DNA of 59,626 nucleotides from an uncultured Chlorobiaceae bacterium (GCA_903871235.1 CAIQGA010000060.1:1-59626); one strand, 5' to 3'; numbered from the stretch's first letter, positions 35,116 through 46,627 are shown. Notes: generated by a model from the sequence alone, not told the origin. A program made the numbers and translations.

Positions 35116-36059
35116 ATTCTGATACTATAAAGCTTTCGGTCGTCATACCGGTCATGAATGAGGCTGAGAACATCAAACCCCTCTTTGCCGCCCTTGCCCT
35201 CTCACTGGCAGATGTTGAGCATGAGATCGTTCTGGTTGACGACGGCTCTACCGACAACACCGTGGATGAAATCCGGGCTCACGCTCCGGCCAATGCGCAA
35301 CTTGTCATACTCAACAAGAATTACGGGCAGACAACGGCGATGGCTGCCGGTATCGACCATGCACGGGGTGAACTGATTGCCACCATGGACGGCGACTTGC
35401 AAAACGACCCGTCGGATATTCCGATGATGATGCATTACCTTCATGACCATGATCTTGATGTGGTTGCAGGTCGGCGGGCAGGTCGGCAGGATGGCATGTT
35501 TTTGAGGAAAATTCCGAGCAAAATCGCCAATGCCCTCATCAGGAATCTCACCAATGTGCACATCCGCGACTATGGATGCACGCTGAAGGTGTTCAAAAAG
35601 GATGTGGCAAAAAATCTTGGTCTCTACGGGGAGTTGCACCGCTTTATACCGGTGCTCGTGCAACTCTATGGCGCCAGCATGGAAGAGGTTGATGTGCGGC
35701 ATCACCCCCGAAAATTCGGAAGATCCAAATATGGGATAGGGCGTACCTTCAAGGTGTTGAGCGACCTGCTCTTTATGCTCTTTTTCCAGAAATACAGCCA
35801 GAAACCGATGCATCTTTTCGGAACGCTTGGCTTTCTCTCCCTCTTTATTGGCATAGCACTGAATCTCTACCTTCTTGCCCTGAAAATTCTTGGTCAGGAA
35901 ATTGGCGGGCGCCCGCTGCTCTCACTGGGCATCATCATGACCTTTATCGGCATTCAGCTCATTACGACCGGCTTTATTGCCGAGTTCATCATGCGCACCT
36001 ACTACGAGTCACAGAACAAGAAACCCTATATCATCAAAAAAATCGTTGGCAAACCGTAA
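35112..36059 (+). CDS. GT2 polyprenyl-phosphate glycosyltransferase (DPM1/ArnC-like)
   Basis: This 315-residue protein starts with a GT-A fold: SVVIPVMNEAENI, LVDDGSTDNT and the DGDLQNDP metal-binding motif. Two C-terminal membrane segments (LFGTLGFLSLFIGIALNLY and LGIIMTFIGIQLITTGF) mark it as the type that makes polyprenyl-phosphate sugars, the donors used by ArnT-like enzymes. The middle segment HRFIPVLVQLYG is typical. It is coupled to the second ArnT-like gene by an ATGA overlap, a combination that fits donor synthesis followed by transfer. Which sugar is used cannot be told. Confidence 0.9.
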   Translation: MNSDTIKLSVVIPVMNEAENIKPLFAALALSLADVEHEIVLVDDGSTDNTVDEIRAHAPANAQLVILNKNYGQTTAMAAGIDHARGELIATMDGDLQNDPSDIPMMMHYLHDHDLDVVAGRRAGRQDGMFLRKIPSKIANALIRNLTNVHIRDYGCTLKVFKKDVAKNLGLYGELHRFIPVLVQLYGASMEEVDVRHHPRKFGRSKYGIGRTFKVLSDLLFMLFFQKYSQKPMHLFGTLGFLSLFIGIALNLYLLALKILGQEIGGRPLLSLGIIMTFIGIQLITTGFIAEFIMRTYYESQNKKPYIIKKIVGKP

Positions 36060-36948
36060 AATAAATCCCAAAAAGCTGCTCAAAACGATAGTGCAGCTCA
36101 TTGTCACCAGTGCAGCCCTTTATCTGGTTCTAATAAAAAACGATATCGGAAAAATTTTTGCTATAATTCAGAGTGCCAACCCTTGGTATCTTCTGCTCTC
36201 GCTCCTTTTTTTCAATATCTCAAAGCTTATCAATGCGGTGCGCCTGAACCGCTTTTTCAAGGTCATCGGCATTGAACTTTCCACGATATACAGCCTTAAG
36301 CTCTACTATCTCGGAATGTTCTATAATCTCTTTCTGCCTGGAGGTATCGGAGGTGATGGCTATAAAATATATATACTGCAAAAAAACCACGACATGAAAA
36401 TGATAAATGTCTTTCATGCTGTGTTTTGGGACCGAGTATCCGGAATCATTGCACTGATATTTCTCTCACTCATCCTGCTGCAACCAAGTAATTTTGCTTT
36501 ACAACTTCCCCAGTTTGTACCTTATGCATGGATACTCTTCATCGCAATCTACCCGCTGGCACTGCTGCTCAACAAGCTCTTCTATAAACAGTTTATCGGA
36601 GTTTTTACCATCACCTCAATAGAATCGATGTTGGTGCAAGTAAGCCAAGTGATTTCAGCATTTTTTATTCTTAAGGCTATTTCTCAGAATGCACATATTG
36701 TTGACTATCTGGCGATATTCCTGATATCAACCGTAGCCACCATTCTGCCAGCCTTTGCCTTTGGAGGCTTAGGCGCAAGAGAATGGACCTCGTCCCACAT
36801 GCTTAATTACATTCACCTCGACGCCAACGCAGGCGTCGCACTCTCGCTCATCTTCTTCGTTATTTCGGCCATCTCCTCACTTGCCGGAATTCTCACGCAA
36901 ATCCATCACGAAAAAAGCGTTCCGGAAATCCAGGAGGGCCTGCCATAG
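36046..36948 (+). CDS. LPG-synthase-TM/UPF0104 family membrane protein (flippase-like)
   Basis: The protein of about 300 residues from a TTG at 36046 has about eight membrane segments and the family motif YNLFLPGGIGGDGYKIYIL, with GGLGAREWTSSHML near the C terminus. Relatives (AglD-like, MprF membrane part, UPF0104) move or modify lipids across the inner membrane. The gene overlaps the GT2 gene by 14 bases and closes the five-gene cluster, so a role in moving the lipid-linked sugar is a fair inference. An earlier ATG at 35977 lies deep in the GT2 gene and is unlikely. Confidence 0.85.
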   Translation: MANRKINPKKLLKTIVQLIVTSAALYLVLIKNDIGKIFAIIQSANPWYLLLSLLFFNISKLINAVRLNRFFKVIGIELSTIYSLKLYYLGMFYNLFLPGGIGGDGYKIYILQKNHDMKMINVFHAVFWDRVSGIIALIFLSLILLQPSNFALQLPQFVPYAWILFIAIYPLALLLNKLFYKQFIGVFTITSIESMLVQVSQVISAFFILKAISQNAHIVDYLAIFLISTVATILPAFAFGGLGAREWTSSHMLNYIHLDANAGVALSLIFFVISAISSLAGILTQIHHEKSVPEIQEGLP

Positions 36949-36965
36949 CATTTCCCCCCAACGTG

Positions 36966-38675
36966 CTACGGATTGGTGAGTTCAAGATCTTTCAGCTTGA
37001 TCTGCCACTGCTCGCGGTTGTTCCACATCCGTTTCTCGACCGAATAGACCATCGAAAATACGGGGCGGAATTGAGTTGTGAGTGCGGTGTAGATGTCGAG
37101 ACGGTCAAAGCCGATCACTTCGAAGGTGCGCCCGTTCTTGTCCCGGAGAGCAAACTTGACATGCCTCTCTTTCAGCAGTTTTGGCTGGCCGTAGAGCACA
37201 AGCTCTTCCGACATGAAAAGCGGCTCACGGTTGCCATGACCGTAAGGGGCAAACTGTTCGAGCACCTTGATAAAGTTGGCGGTAATCTCCTCAAGGGCGA
37301 GCATTGAATCGACAACAAGCTCTTTCTGCCGTTGCCCGATGGAGAGACGGAGGGAACAGACCTCGTTAAACTTTTTGCGGAATGGGGCAAAATTTTCGGG
37401 CCGGAGGGTAATTCCTGCCGCCTGCTGATGCCCCCCGAACTGTTCGAGATAGTCGCTACACTCCTGCAGTGCCTCATAGATATTGAGCCCGTCAACGCTT
37501 CGTACCGATCCCTTGATCAGGCCGTTCATGCCACCGAGGATGACCGTCGGCAGATAATGTTTTTCAATCATTTTTGAAGCCACAATACCAAGCACTCCAA
37601 TATGCCATGATTCGTCGTAGAGCACAATTGAAGAGCTCCAGGAGGCAACATGACTTGCGTGCAGTCTTTCAGCCTGAACCATAATATCAGCATCAATCTC
37701 CCGACGCCGTGAGTTCATACCGTCAAGCTCATCGGCATGGCGCTTGCACTCCTCCATCGAATCGCAAAGCAGCCACTCAACGGCTCGGTGTGCGGAGTGC
37801 ATTCTTCCTGCAGCATTGATACGGGGCGCAATGCCAAATGCAATATGAAACATGCCGAATTCTGCCGGAGCAACCTTCATAAGCGCAAACATCGCCAGCA
37901 AATTGGCTCTGGGCTTTGTGCGCATCCGCTGCAATCCTTCACGAACCAGCGTCCGGTTCTCGTTTTCCAGAGAGACCATGTCGGCGGCTGTGGCAATGGC
38001 AACAAAATCAAGATATTTCTGCCAGCTCTCCGGTTCGGCCTGCATACGCTCGGCGATGGCCTGAATGAACTTGAAGGCTACACCGCAACCACATAACTCC
38101 CTGAAGGGATAGGTGGAACCAGGAACCTTGGGATTCAAAATGGCATAGGCCGGGGGAAGCTCATCAGGCTCATGATGGTCGCAAATGATGACATCAATAC
38201 CGTGGCCCCGGCATCGGCGTATCGCTTCATTCTCATTGATGCCGCAATCGATGGTCACAAGGAGCGTGACGTTTTGCTCAATAACAGAGTCGATGCCCTC
38301 CGTCGAGAGGCCATAACCCTCCGTAAAGCGGTCATTGATATAGTAGGAGACCTCAGCCCCCTGCTCTTTCAAAAAAAGCAGGAGCAGCGCCGTGCCGGTT
38401 GTACCATCAACATCATAATCGCCATAGAGCACTATTTTTTCATGCTCCCGAATGGCCCGCAACATGCGTTCGACCGCACGCTCCATATCCTGCAGAAGAA
38501 AGGGAGAGGGAAGATCAAGAATCGAAGCCCGGAAATACTCCTTTGCCTCCTTGTATGTTTGAACACCGCGATTGAAGAGTGCCCTTGCAACAGGCAGTGA
38601 AACATTGATTGCCTCTGAGAGAACAAGTACCGCCTGTTCATCGGGAGAGCGAAAATTCCAGCGGTATCGTTTCAT
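36966..38675 (-). CDS. recJ: Single-stranded-DNA-specific exonuclease RecJ
   Basis: RecJ degrades single-stranded DNA 5' to 3' in recombination and repair. The DHH-family metal ligands are present: VLYGDYDVDGTTG (Asp86, Asp88, Asp90), TIDCGI (Asp143) and ICDHHEPDEL (Asp166-His167-His168). The DHHA1 domain includes GGHQQAAGITL. The C-terminal OB-like region ends MWNNREQWQIKLKDLELTNP. Length 569 residues is typical. It is divergent from fbp across a 197-base gap. Confidence 0.95.
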   Translation of the reverse strand: MKRYRWNFRSPDEQAVLVLSEAINVSLPVARALFNRGVQTYKEAKEYFRASILDLPSPFLLQDMERAVERMLRAIREHEKIVLYGDYDVDGTTGTALLLLFLKEQGAEVSYYINDRFTEGYGLSTEGIDSVIEQNVTLLVTIDCGINENEAIRRCRGHGIDVIICDHHEPDELPPAYAILNPKVPGSTYPFRELCGCGVAFKFIQAIAERMQAEPESWQKYLDFVAIATAADMVSLENENRTLVREGLQRMRTKPRANLLAMFALMKVAPAEFGMFHIAFGIAPRINAAGRMHSAHRAVEWLLCDSMEECKRHADELDGMNSRRREIDADIMVQAERLHASHVASWSSSIVLYDESWHIGVLGIVASKMIEKHYLPTVILGGMNGLIKGSVRSVDGLNIYEALQECSDYLEQFGGHQQAAGITLRPENFAPFRKKFNEVCSLRLSIGQRQKELVVDSMLALEEITANFIKVLEQFAPYGHGNREPLFMSEELVLYGQPKLLKERHVKFALRDKNGRTFEVIGFDRLDIYTALTTQFRPVFSMVYSVEKRMWNNREQWQIKLKDLELTNP

Positions 38676-38818
38676 GAAAAAAGGAAAAGAAGGCTAATGA
38701 AAAGAAGCTCAATTTAGGCAAGAGTTCGCCATTTCCTGAAAAAAAACATTTCACCAACGATCTGCTGGCTTATACACTTGAAAGAGGCTCTGAATATCCC
38801 TACATTTGAGTTCGAACA

Positions 38819-38833
38819 ATAGACATTGTCTAT
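38819..38833. promoter_or_regulatory. Perfect palindrome upstream of fbp, candidate operator
   Basis: ATAGACA at 38819-38825 and TGTCTAT at 38827-38833 are perfect inverted copies around one base, 39 bases before the fbp start codon. It is too short for a terminator and has the symmetry of a dimeric regulator site. TTGAGT at 38806-38811 with a weak -10 overlapping the right arm would place it in the promoter. Confidence 0.45.
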
Positions 38834-38872
38834 CGCTCAATAAACACACACTAACCATCAGGAAGAGAGAGC

Positions 38873-39874
38873 ATGAGTAATTTAATTACGATTGAACGCC
38901 ACATCCTTGAACAGCAGAAATTTTTTCCCGAAGCACACGGAGAACTTACCGACCTTCTCAACGACGTGGCCTTTGCCGCAAAACTCGTAAGAAAAGAGGT
39001 TGTCCGCGCAGGTCTTGTTGACATTCTTGGTTTAACAGGCGACACCAATGTGCAAGGTGAAGAGGTCAAAAAACTTGATATTTTCGCCAATGAAAAAATC
39101 ATCTCCGCCATCGGCCAGCATGGGCGGTTTGCCATTATGGGTTCCGAAGAGAATGAAGAGATCATTATTCCTCCAAAAAATGAGAGCGGCAACTATGCAC
39201 TCCTCTTCGATCCGCTGGATGGCTCTTCAAACATTGACGTCAATGTGAGCGTCGGCACCATCTTCTCTATCTATAAACTCAAAGGGGACGATCCCGGCAA
39301 GGCTGACATTAGCGACTGTTTGCAGCATGGGTACGAGCAGGTCGCTGCTGGTTATGTCATCTACGGCTCATCGGTCGTCATGGTCTATACCACTGGCCAC
39401 GGCGTACATGGCTTTACCTACGACCCGAGCATCGGAGAGTTTCTTCTTTCGCACGAAAACATCATTACCCCGAAAAGCGGCAAGTACTACTCCATCAACG
39501 AGGGCTCCTACGCACAGTTCGATGAGGGGACAAAAAAGTACCTCGACTATATCAAGGAAGAAGACCCGGCAACCAACCGTCCTTACAGCACCCGTTACAT
39601 CGGCTCGCTGGTCGCCGACTTCCACCGCAACCTGCTGACTGGCGGGATCTTTGTTTACCCACCGACCACAAAGCACCTCAAAGGAAAGCTCCGGCTCATG
39701 TACGAAGCCAACCCCCTTGCCTTTATCTGTGAACAGGCTGGCGGACGGGCCACAAACGGCCGGGATCGCATCCTTGATATTCAGCCACTCGAACTGCATC
39801 AGCGCACACCGCTCTATATCGGCAGCGTCGATGACGTTATTATTGCGGAAGAATTTGAGCAGGGATTGAGGTAA
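38873..39874 (+). CDS. fbp: Fructose-1,6-bisphosphatase class 1
   Basis: The enzyme removes the 1-phosphate of fructose 1,6-bisphosphate in gluconeogenesis, which follows CO2 fixation by the reductive TCA cycle in green sulfur bacteria. Metal-binding residues are seen in GSEENEE (Glu92, Glu93) and FDPLDGSSN (residues 112-120). Further family motifs are [31 protein letters not shown] and [10 protein letters not shown]. Length 333 residues is standard. AGGAAGAG lies before the ATG. It probably has its own promoter with a palindromic site at 38819. A hairpin follows the stop. Confidence 0.96.
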   Translation: MSNLITIERHILEQQKFFPEAHGELTDLLNDVAFAAKLVRKEVVRAGLVDILGLTGDTNVQGEEVKKLDIFANEKIISAIGQHGRFAIMGSEENEEIIIPPKNESGNYALLFDPLDGSSNIDVNVSVGTIFSIYKLKGDDPGKADISDCLQHGYEQVAAGYVIYGSSVVMVYTTGHGVHGFTYDPSIGEFLLSHENIITPKSGKYYSINEGSYAQFDEGTKKYLDYIKEEDPATNRPYSTRYIGSLVADFHRNLLTGGIFVYPPTTKHLKGKLRLMYEANPLAFICEQAGGRATNGRDRILDIQPLELHQRTPLYIGSVDDVIIAEEFEQGLR

Positions 39875-39895
39875 AATACTGTTTTTTAATACCTT

Positions 39896-39923
39896 GTAGG
39901 GGCTTGCTGCGGCAAGCCCTTAC
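39896..39923. terminator. Hairpin between convergent fbp and ymdB-like genes
   Basis: GTAGGGGCTTGC (39896-39907) and GCAAGCCCTTAC (39912-39923) pair over 12 bases with one mismatch, around a TGCG loop. It lies 22 bases after the fbp stop and 21 bases from the convergent stop. It may serve as a two-way terminator or be one copy of a dispersed palindromic repeat. Confidence 0.55.
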
Positions 39924-39943
39924 GAAGGTTGAGACATGAACGA

Positions 39944-40777
39944 TTATCCCTGCACCACGCCACGGTCAAACTCCGGGTAAAATATCCGCTGGATACCGAC
40001 GGTTTTTCCTGTTGCAACGTCGAGGGAGAGCAGCACTCCTGAAAAATGAACATCATCCTCAGCGCACTCATATTTGTGAGGGGTCTGGTAGAGCATCCTG
40101 TCGGTTGCCGACTTGATCTGCATCCCGATGACTGAGTTGTGCGGCCCGGTCATACCTGCGTCGGTGCAGTAGCCAGTCCCTTTAGGGAGAATACGCTCAT
40201 CGGCGGTCGGCACGTGGGTATGAGTACCAATCACAGCCGAAACACGGCCATCAAGATACCAGCCAAGCGCAATCTTTTCTGCGGTCGCCTCTGCGTGGAT
40301 ATCAACAAAAATATGGCGCACCTTGTCTTTGCTCTGCTCCTTGATCTGCTTGATCACCCAGTCGGCCGTTCTGAAGGGGCAGTCAATAGAGTACATGAAG
40401 GTTCTGCCCTGAAGGTTGACCACAGCAATATCGCCCAGTCCATTTGGGAGCTTGTAGATGGCGTAGCCCTTGCCGTAGGTGCCTTTGGGATAGTTGAGAG
40501 GGCGCAACACCTGCGGGTGCGTTTTGAGGGTATCAAAAAAGTTGAAATTGCTCCAGGTATGATTTCCCCCGGTCACCACATTGACGCCCGCTTCGAGAAG
40601 CTGATTGAGCGCCTCAAGGCTCATCCCTTTGCCATGATGGGCATTCTCGCCGTTACAGACAACAAAATCAACATGATACTTGCTGATAAAACTTTTCAGC
40701 ATCCGGCCCACCATCTGGAGGCCTGGAGTGCCAACAACATCACCGATGAACATGACGTTCAGGGTTTTCTGTGCCAT
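39944..40777 (-). CDS. YmdB-like metallophosphoesterase (TIGR00282 family)
   Basis: This is a calcineurin-type phosphodiesterase of 277 residues. Metal-binding motifs are IGDVVGTPG, CNGENAHHGKG, TGGNHTWSN, DIHAEATAEK and GTHTHVPTADE. Studied members (YmdB of Bacillus, DR1281 of Deinococcus) act on 2',3'-cyclic or 3',5'-cyclic nucleotides and affect stress and biofilm regulation. Several green sulfur bacterial genomes carry this gene beside core metabolism. Here it stands alone, convergent with fbp. The natural substrate in this organism is unknown. Confidence 0.92.
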   Translation of the reverse strand: MAQKTLNVMFIGDVVGTPGLQMVGRMLKSFISKYHVDFVVCNGENAHHGKGMSLEALNQLLEAGVNVVTGGNHTWSNFNFFDTLKTHPQVLRPLNYPKGTYGKGYAIYKLPNGLGDIAVVNLQGRTFMYSIDCPFRTADWVIKQIKEQSKDKVRHIFVDIHAEATAEKIALGWYLDGRVSAVIGTHTHVPTADERILPKGTGYCTDAGMTGPHNSVIGMQIKSATDRMLYQTPHKYECAEDDVHFSGVLLSLDVATGKTVGIQRIFYPEFDRGVVQG

Positions 40778-41075
40778 ACCTTATCCTTATAACCTGTTCT
40801 ATTGCTTATAACTGAAAAAAAATCTTCATGAACCGTCCTGAGCCTGCAGTAATCGAACGCTGATTCACAAGGCAATCACCGATTTATAAAAGTCCACTGA
40901 CTGCGCGGGGAAGTTACGCATTACGCATCACATTGAACAATCTTATTTGCCCGGCCATGCAAGGCTGTTTGGCATAAACGTTCACACCCGGCAGCAAGGG
41001 AGATGGTGCGAGAGCTTGAAAAATCTTATGTTCAACATGACACTCATGAAAAAGCAGAAAACCCGGAGTAAACAA

Positions 41076-41696
41076 ATGAGCGCTCAACAAAAAAAAGCTC
41101 TTTATGGCGGTCTGGTGGCTCTCCTGCTCCTTGTCGGGGCCGGACTGCTGTGGCTGCCGGAAAAAGTATCTCCACAAGCTTACAAGGCAGCCTTTGTGGC
41201 TTTTGAACGATATCGAACGGCGCATCCGGAAGAGCGGTACCGCTACCTGGCGGTAGTGGATTACTCAAAGCCCTCATACCTTAAACGGATGGCGATCATT
41301 GATCTGGTCAATAAAGATGAATCATTTTACCGGGTAGCGCATGGCAAAAATTCCGGCGAGCTCTTTGCAACCCGCTTTTCCAATACGCCGGAGTCCGCCA
41401 TGAGCAGCCCCGGGCTCTACAGGGTGCTTGACGCATACATGGGCGATCATGGATTGGCCGTGCGCCTTGAGGGGCTGGAACCCTCAACGAACAACAATGC
41501 TTTCAGCCGCGATATTGTGCTTCATTCAGCCAATTATGTCTCACCGGGTTACATATTCCTGAACCTTGTGACTTTTAACGGCCCGAGAATTGGGCGAAGC
41601 AACGGCTGCTTTGTGGTATCGCCCGCTGATATTGATGAGGTGGTGCAACAACTGAGTCGCAAAGGAATGCTCTATGCCTGGAGTGGAGAACCCTAA
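41076..41696 (+). CDS. Membrane-anchored L,D-transpeptidase-like protein (YkuD_2 family)
   Basis: The chosen ATG at 41076 has GGAG seven bases upstream and gives MSAQQKKALYGGLVALLLLV, a clear N-terminal membrane anchor. Earlier in-frame ATGs at 41037 and 41046 lack such a site. The domain matches the murein L,D-transpeptidase catalytic family, with HSANYVSPGYIFLN and the active-site-like GRSNGCFVVSPADID, whose Cys is the predicted nucleophile. Length is about 206 residues. It would act in the periplasm on peptidoglycan or related peptides. The gene is followed by a strong hairpin and is convergent with icd. The 298 bases before it hold nothing I can identify. Confidence 0.82.
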   Translation: MSAQQKKALYGGLVALLLLVGAGLLWLPEKVSPQAYKAAFVAFERYRTAHPEERYRYLAVVDYSKPSYLKRMAIIDLVNKDESFYRVAHGKNSGELFATRFSNTPESAMSSPGLYRVLDAYMGDHGLAVRLEGLEPSTNNNAFSRDIVLHSANYVSPGYIFLNLVTFNGPRIGRSNGCFVVSPADIDEVVQQLSRKGMLYAWSGEP

Positions 41697-41700
41697 AAAA

Positions 41701-41731
41701 CCAGAAGCCCGAAAAAATTCCGGGCTTCTGG
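41701..41731. terminator. Strong hairpin between convergent genes
   Basis: CCAGAAGCCCG at 41701-41711 and CGGGCTTCTGG at 41721-41731 form a perfect 11-bp stem around a 9-base A-rich loop. It lies 4 bases after the transpeptidase-like stop and 22 bases from the icd stop, and is placed to end both transcripts. Adjacent A-rich and T-rich stretches are short. Confidence 0.75.
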
Positions 41732-41753
41732 TGTGTTGCTGATGATGAAAAAA

Positions 41754-43994
<2,241 letters not shown>

Positions 43995-44174
43995 TTAACT
44001 ATTTTTCGGAATTATTTAGTAAAGATAGTCCAGGAAAACGCTTTCAGGAAATCGCGCAAAAGCGGGCACTGCCCGAACTGAGGCGAAAACGGATAGAACT
44101 GTAACACAACGCAACTAAAGCGGAGTTATGAACAACGCAGTTCGACAATAAAAAACGTAATGGTATTGACCTTG

Positions 44175-44208
44175 TTTTTCTGCGCATCAAGAGGCAAGCG
44201 CAGAAAAA
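44175..44208. promoter_or_regulatory. Hairpin upstream of icd
   Basis: TTTTTCTGCGC (44175-44185) and GCGCAGAAAAA (44198-44208) form a perfect 11-bp stem around a 12-base loop, about 195 bases upstream of the icd start. It lies beyond the fabI terminator, so it may belong to the icd leader or be a remnant of a second terminator. Confidence 0.45.
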
Positions 44209-44256
44209 CAGAGTGGCCAGATCATCTCAAAGAGGGACACCGGACTTTTGCCGATC

Positions 44257-44291
44257 AAAAAAAAACGGGAAACACGCTGAGAGTATTTCCC
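44257..44291 (-). terminator. Rho-independent terminator of fabI
   Basis: On the minus strand GGGAAATAC and GTGTTTCCC pair (44291-44283 with 44275-44267, one mismatch), followed at once by G and nine T residues. It lies 28 bases after the fabI stop. Confidence 0.8.
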
Positions 44292-44318
44292 CCGGTACTC
44301 ATCTGGAAAAAGAGAAAC

Positions 44319-45185
44319 CTACTCGTGAAGACCTACCCGCGAGGCAAGTTCCTCATCATTAAGCACCTCATGAGCAAGCTTGATCATGGGAATGGTAGCT
44401 CCCATTGAACTGTAACCGCCATCATGGAACAAGTTCTGCATGGTCACCTTGCGGGTAAGATCGCTGAGGATGGTCATGGAATATTCGGCACACTCCTCGG
44501 CAGAGGCATTGCCAAGAGGAGACATGAGATCACTGTATTCGTACATTTTTTCAAATCCCGGAATACCGCTTCCTGCCTTGGTATAGGTTGGACTTTGTGA
44601 TATGGTATTGATACGAATAGCCTTTCTTGCAAGCCTTGGCCCGTAACTGCGGACAATGGATTCAAGCAGTGACTTTGCATCGCCCATATCTGAATAGGTC
44701 CAGTAATTTCTCTGTGAAGCGATATAGGAGAGGGAAAGGATACTTCCACCCTCATTGATCGCATTATTTTTCAGGGCAAAAGAGACAATACGGTGCAGCG
44801 ACAAAGCCGAAACATCAAGCGTTTTTATAAACCACTCATAGTTGAGATCTTCGTAGGGCAACTGCTTGCGAATATTCTGTGACATTCCGATGGAATGCAC
44901 AATAAAGTCGACCGGGCCGACTTTTTCCATAAGCTCTTTAAAACAGGTATCGACATCCTCATTTTTCGACGCATCACAAACAATCATCGGAGCATTACCG
45001 CATAATGTCGAAAGCTCCCCGATATTGCCGAAACGCAAAGCGGCCGCAACATTTGAGATGGCGATCTCGGCGCCCTCCCTGTAGGCATGAAGGGCAATCT
45101 GCCAGCCAATACTGCTTTCGTCAAGCGGGCCGAAAACAATTCCCTTCTTCCCTTTCAACAGACCATAGTGCGCTTTCTCTGGCAT
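44319..45185 (-). CDS. fabI: Enoyl-ACP reductase (NADH), FabI
   Basis: FabI performs the last reduction of the fatty acid elongation cycle. The protein begins MPEKAHYGLLKGKKGIVFGP, with the FabI-type loop ending in SSIGWQIA. VHSIGMS follows, and the catalytic YSDMGDAK with Tyr and Lys. RINTISQSPTYTKAGSGIPG is the mobile substrate loop region. Length 288 residues is slightly above the usual 260. A rho-independent terminator follows the gene. It is single, with a 140-base gap to arsA upstream. Confidence 0.92.
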   Translation of the reverse strand: MPEKAHYGLLKGKKGIVFGPLDESSIGWQIALHAYREGAEIAISNVAAALRFGNIGELSTLCGNAPMIVCDASKNEDVDTCFKELMEKVGPVDFIVHSIGMSQNIRKQLPYEDLNYEWFIKTLDVSALSLHRIVSFALKNNAINEGGSILSLSYIASQRNYWTYSDMGDAKSLLESIVRSYGPRLARKAIRINTISQSPTYTKAGSGIPGFEKMYEYSDLMSPLGNASAEECAEYSMTILSDLTRKVTMQNLFHDGGYSSMGATIPMIKLAHEVLNDEELASRVGLHE

Positions 45186-45325
45186 GATATAAGCTGATTC
45201 TTTAACAAAGATTGGGGTAAATTCCCGTTAACTCGACATTTTAAACATTGAAGATACAAGATTCCCTTCAAAACGTAAACTCTTTGCCCCGTTTTTTTCT
45301 TTCCGCAACCATTTTAACTGCGAGG

Positions 45326-46627
45326 CTATACCTTCAATCGCCTCATTGAGCGAAGTTTATCGAGCATATTTCGGTTCACGCTCAACTCCATCTCCTCTTT
45401 TTCGACCACAATTTCCTTGAAAACCACCCTGAGAAGATTGTCCTCCCTGAGATACTCTACCATTTCAAGACTGTAAAGCGCCCTCGGAAGGGTAATGATC
45501 CGCTGCGCCCGGTCGACGGTTACGACAATGTCGGTCCCCATCCGGGTAACAAGAACCTCTTCAGCATCCTTGAGAAAAGGAATTTTGATACAGAGAACCT
45601 CGCGATGATCGTCCGTTCCTGAATTTTTTTTGCTCTCAATCCAGAAATTTTTTCCTGAATAAAAAATCTTGTCAGGATGCTGCTCGCCAAAAACCAGTTT
45701 GCTGATATCGTGCAAAGCATCCGTCCCGATCGGCTCGGTTCTCTGCAACTGACAACGAAAAACCGGCGTAGGGTAAAAAGAGCTGTCGATCTCCAGCAGA
45801 TATTTGCTGTGCAGGTCGGCCCAGAACTCAAAATACTCCCCCACCGTTTTTGAGGTAGGCAGAATCTTGTTGATCACAATACCATCAACGTTGATGCCGT
45901 AGAGATGCACAAAGGTGTAGGCTCGCTTTGTTTCAAGGATAGAAAGCTTTTCTGGATTCAGTACCAAACGGAAAGTGACCTCGGGACTGAGAATAAACTT
46001 GTTGATATCCTCCATCTGCTTGAGGAGCACATTGACCTCATTAAAAAAGTCATCATCTGGAATCGATTTTCCGCTCAACGGTCGTGCCAGCGACGACATG
46101 CTTTTATAGAGCTTGAAAAACTGCTTGCCCATGTTTCCTCCAATAATAATCTCGGGATAGGCCAACAGGCGGAGTGTGTTTCCTGTCGGAGAGGTATCGA
46201 GCACGACAGCGTCCCACTTCCCTGACTGCGACTCATCAAGCAAGCGGCTCAAAGCAAAAATTTCGTCAAGGCCGGGCTGGGTAGTCAGTTCGGTCGCCAT
46301 GCCGCTGTCAATCCCCTTGCTTTTATAAGAGGAAGAGACAAACTTCTGAAAGCCGGACATGTTCTTTTTCAGCTCATAGACCGTATCAACCTCAAGACCA
46401 TAGAGGTTCTCCTCTATCTTCTGCGGATCATTACGGCTTATGCGCATGTTAAAGACATCCGAAAGCGAATGGGCAGGATCGGAAGACATGATCAGGACTC
46501 TCTTGCCCTGCCTCGCCAAGGCAACTGCTGTTGATGATGAAATGGTAGTTTTTCCTGTCCCACCTTTTCCTGAATAGATGATAACTCTGGTCTGCGACTG
46601 CTTTTCCGTTAACTCCCTCGACAACAT
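45326..46627 (-). CDS. ArsA/GET3-family ATPase with C-terminal HSP20-like domain
   Basis: This is a soluble ATPase of about 433 residues. The start at 46627 (MLSRELTEKQSQTRVIIYSG) has GGGGAG five bases upstream; an open frame back to 46801 adds only non-domain residues. The P-loop is GKGGTGKTT, then SSDPAHSLSD (switch I) and LDTSPTGNTLRLL (switch II). The last 90 residues (CIKIPFLKDAEEVLVTRMGT, ITLPRALYSLEM) fit the alpha-crystallin-like domain found in some single-domain ArsA proteins. No arsB or arsR is nearby, so arsenite export is unlikely. I recall such ATPases in several copies in green sulfur bacteria, some in chlorosomes. Confidence 0.85.
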   Translation of the reverse strand: MLSRELTEKQSQTRVIIYSGKGGTGKTTISSSTAVALARQGKRVLIMSSDPAHSLSDVFNMRISRNDPQKIEENLYGLEVDTVYELKKNMSGFQKFVSSSYKSKGIDSGMATELTTQPGLDEIFALSRLLDESQSGKWDAVVLDTSPTGNTLRLLAYPEIIIGGNMGKQFFKLYKSMSSLARPLSGKSIPDDDFFNEVNVLLKQMEDINKFILSPEVTFRLVLNPEKLSILETKRAYTFVHLYGINVDGIVINKILPTSKTVGEYFEFWADLHSKYLLEIDSSFYPTPVFRCQLQRTEPIGTDALHDISKLVFGEQHPDKIFYSGKNFWIESKKNSGTDDHREVLCIKIPFLKDAEEVLVTRMGTDIVVTVDRAQRIITLPRALYSLEMVEYLREDNLLRVVFKEIVVEKEEMELSVNRNMLDKLRSMRRLKV

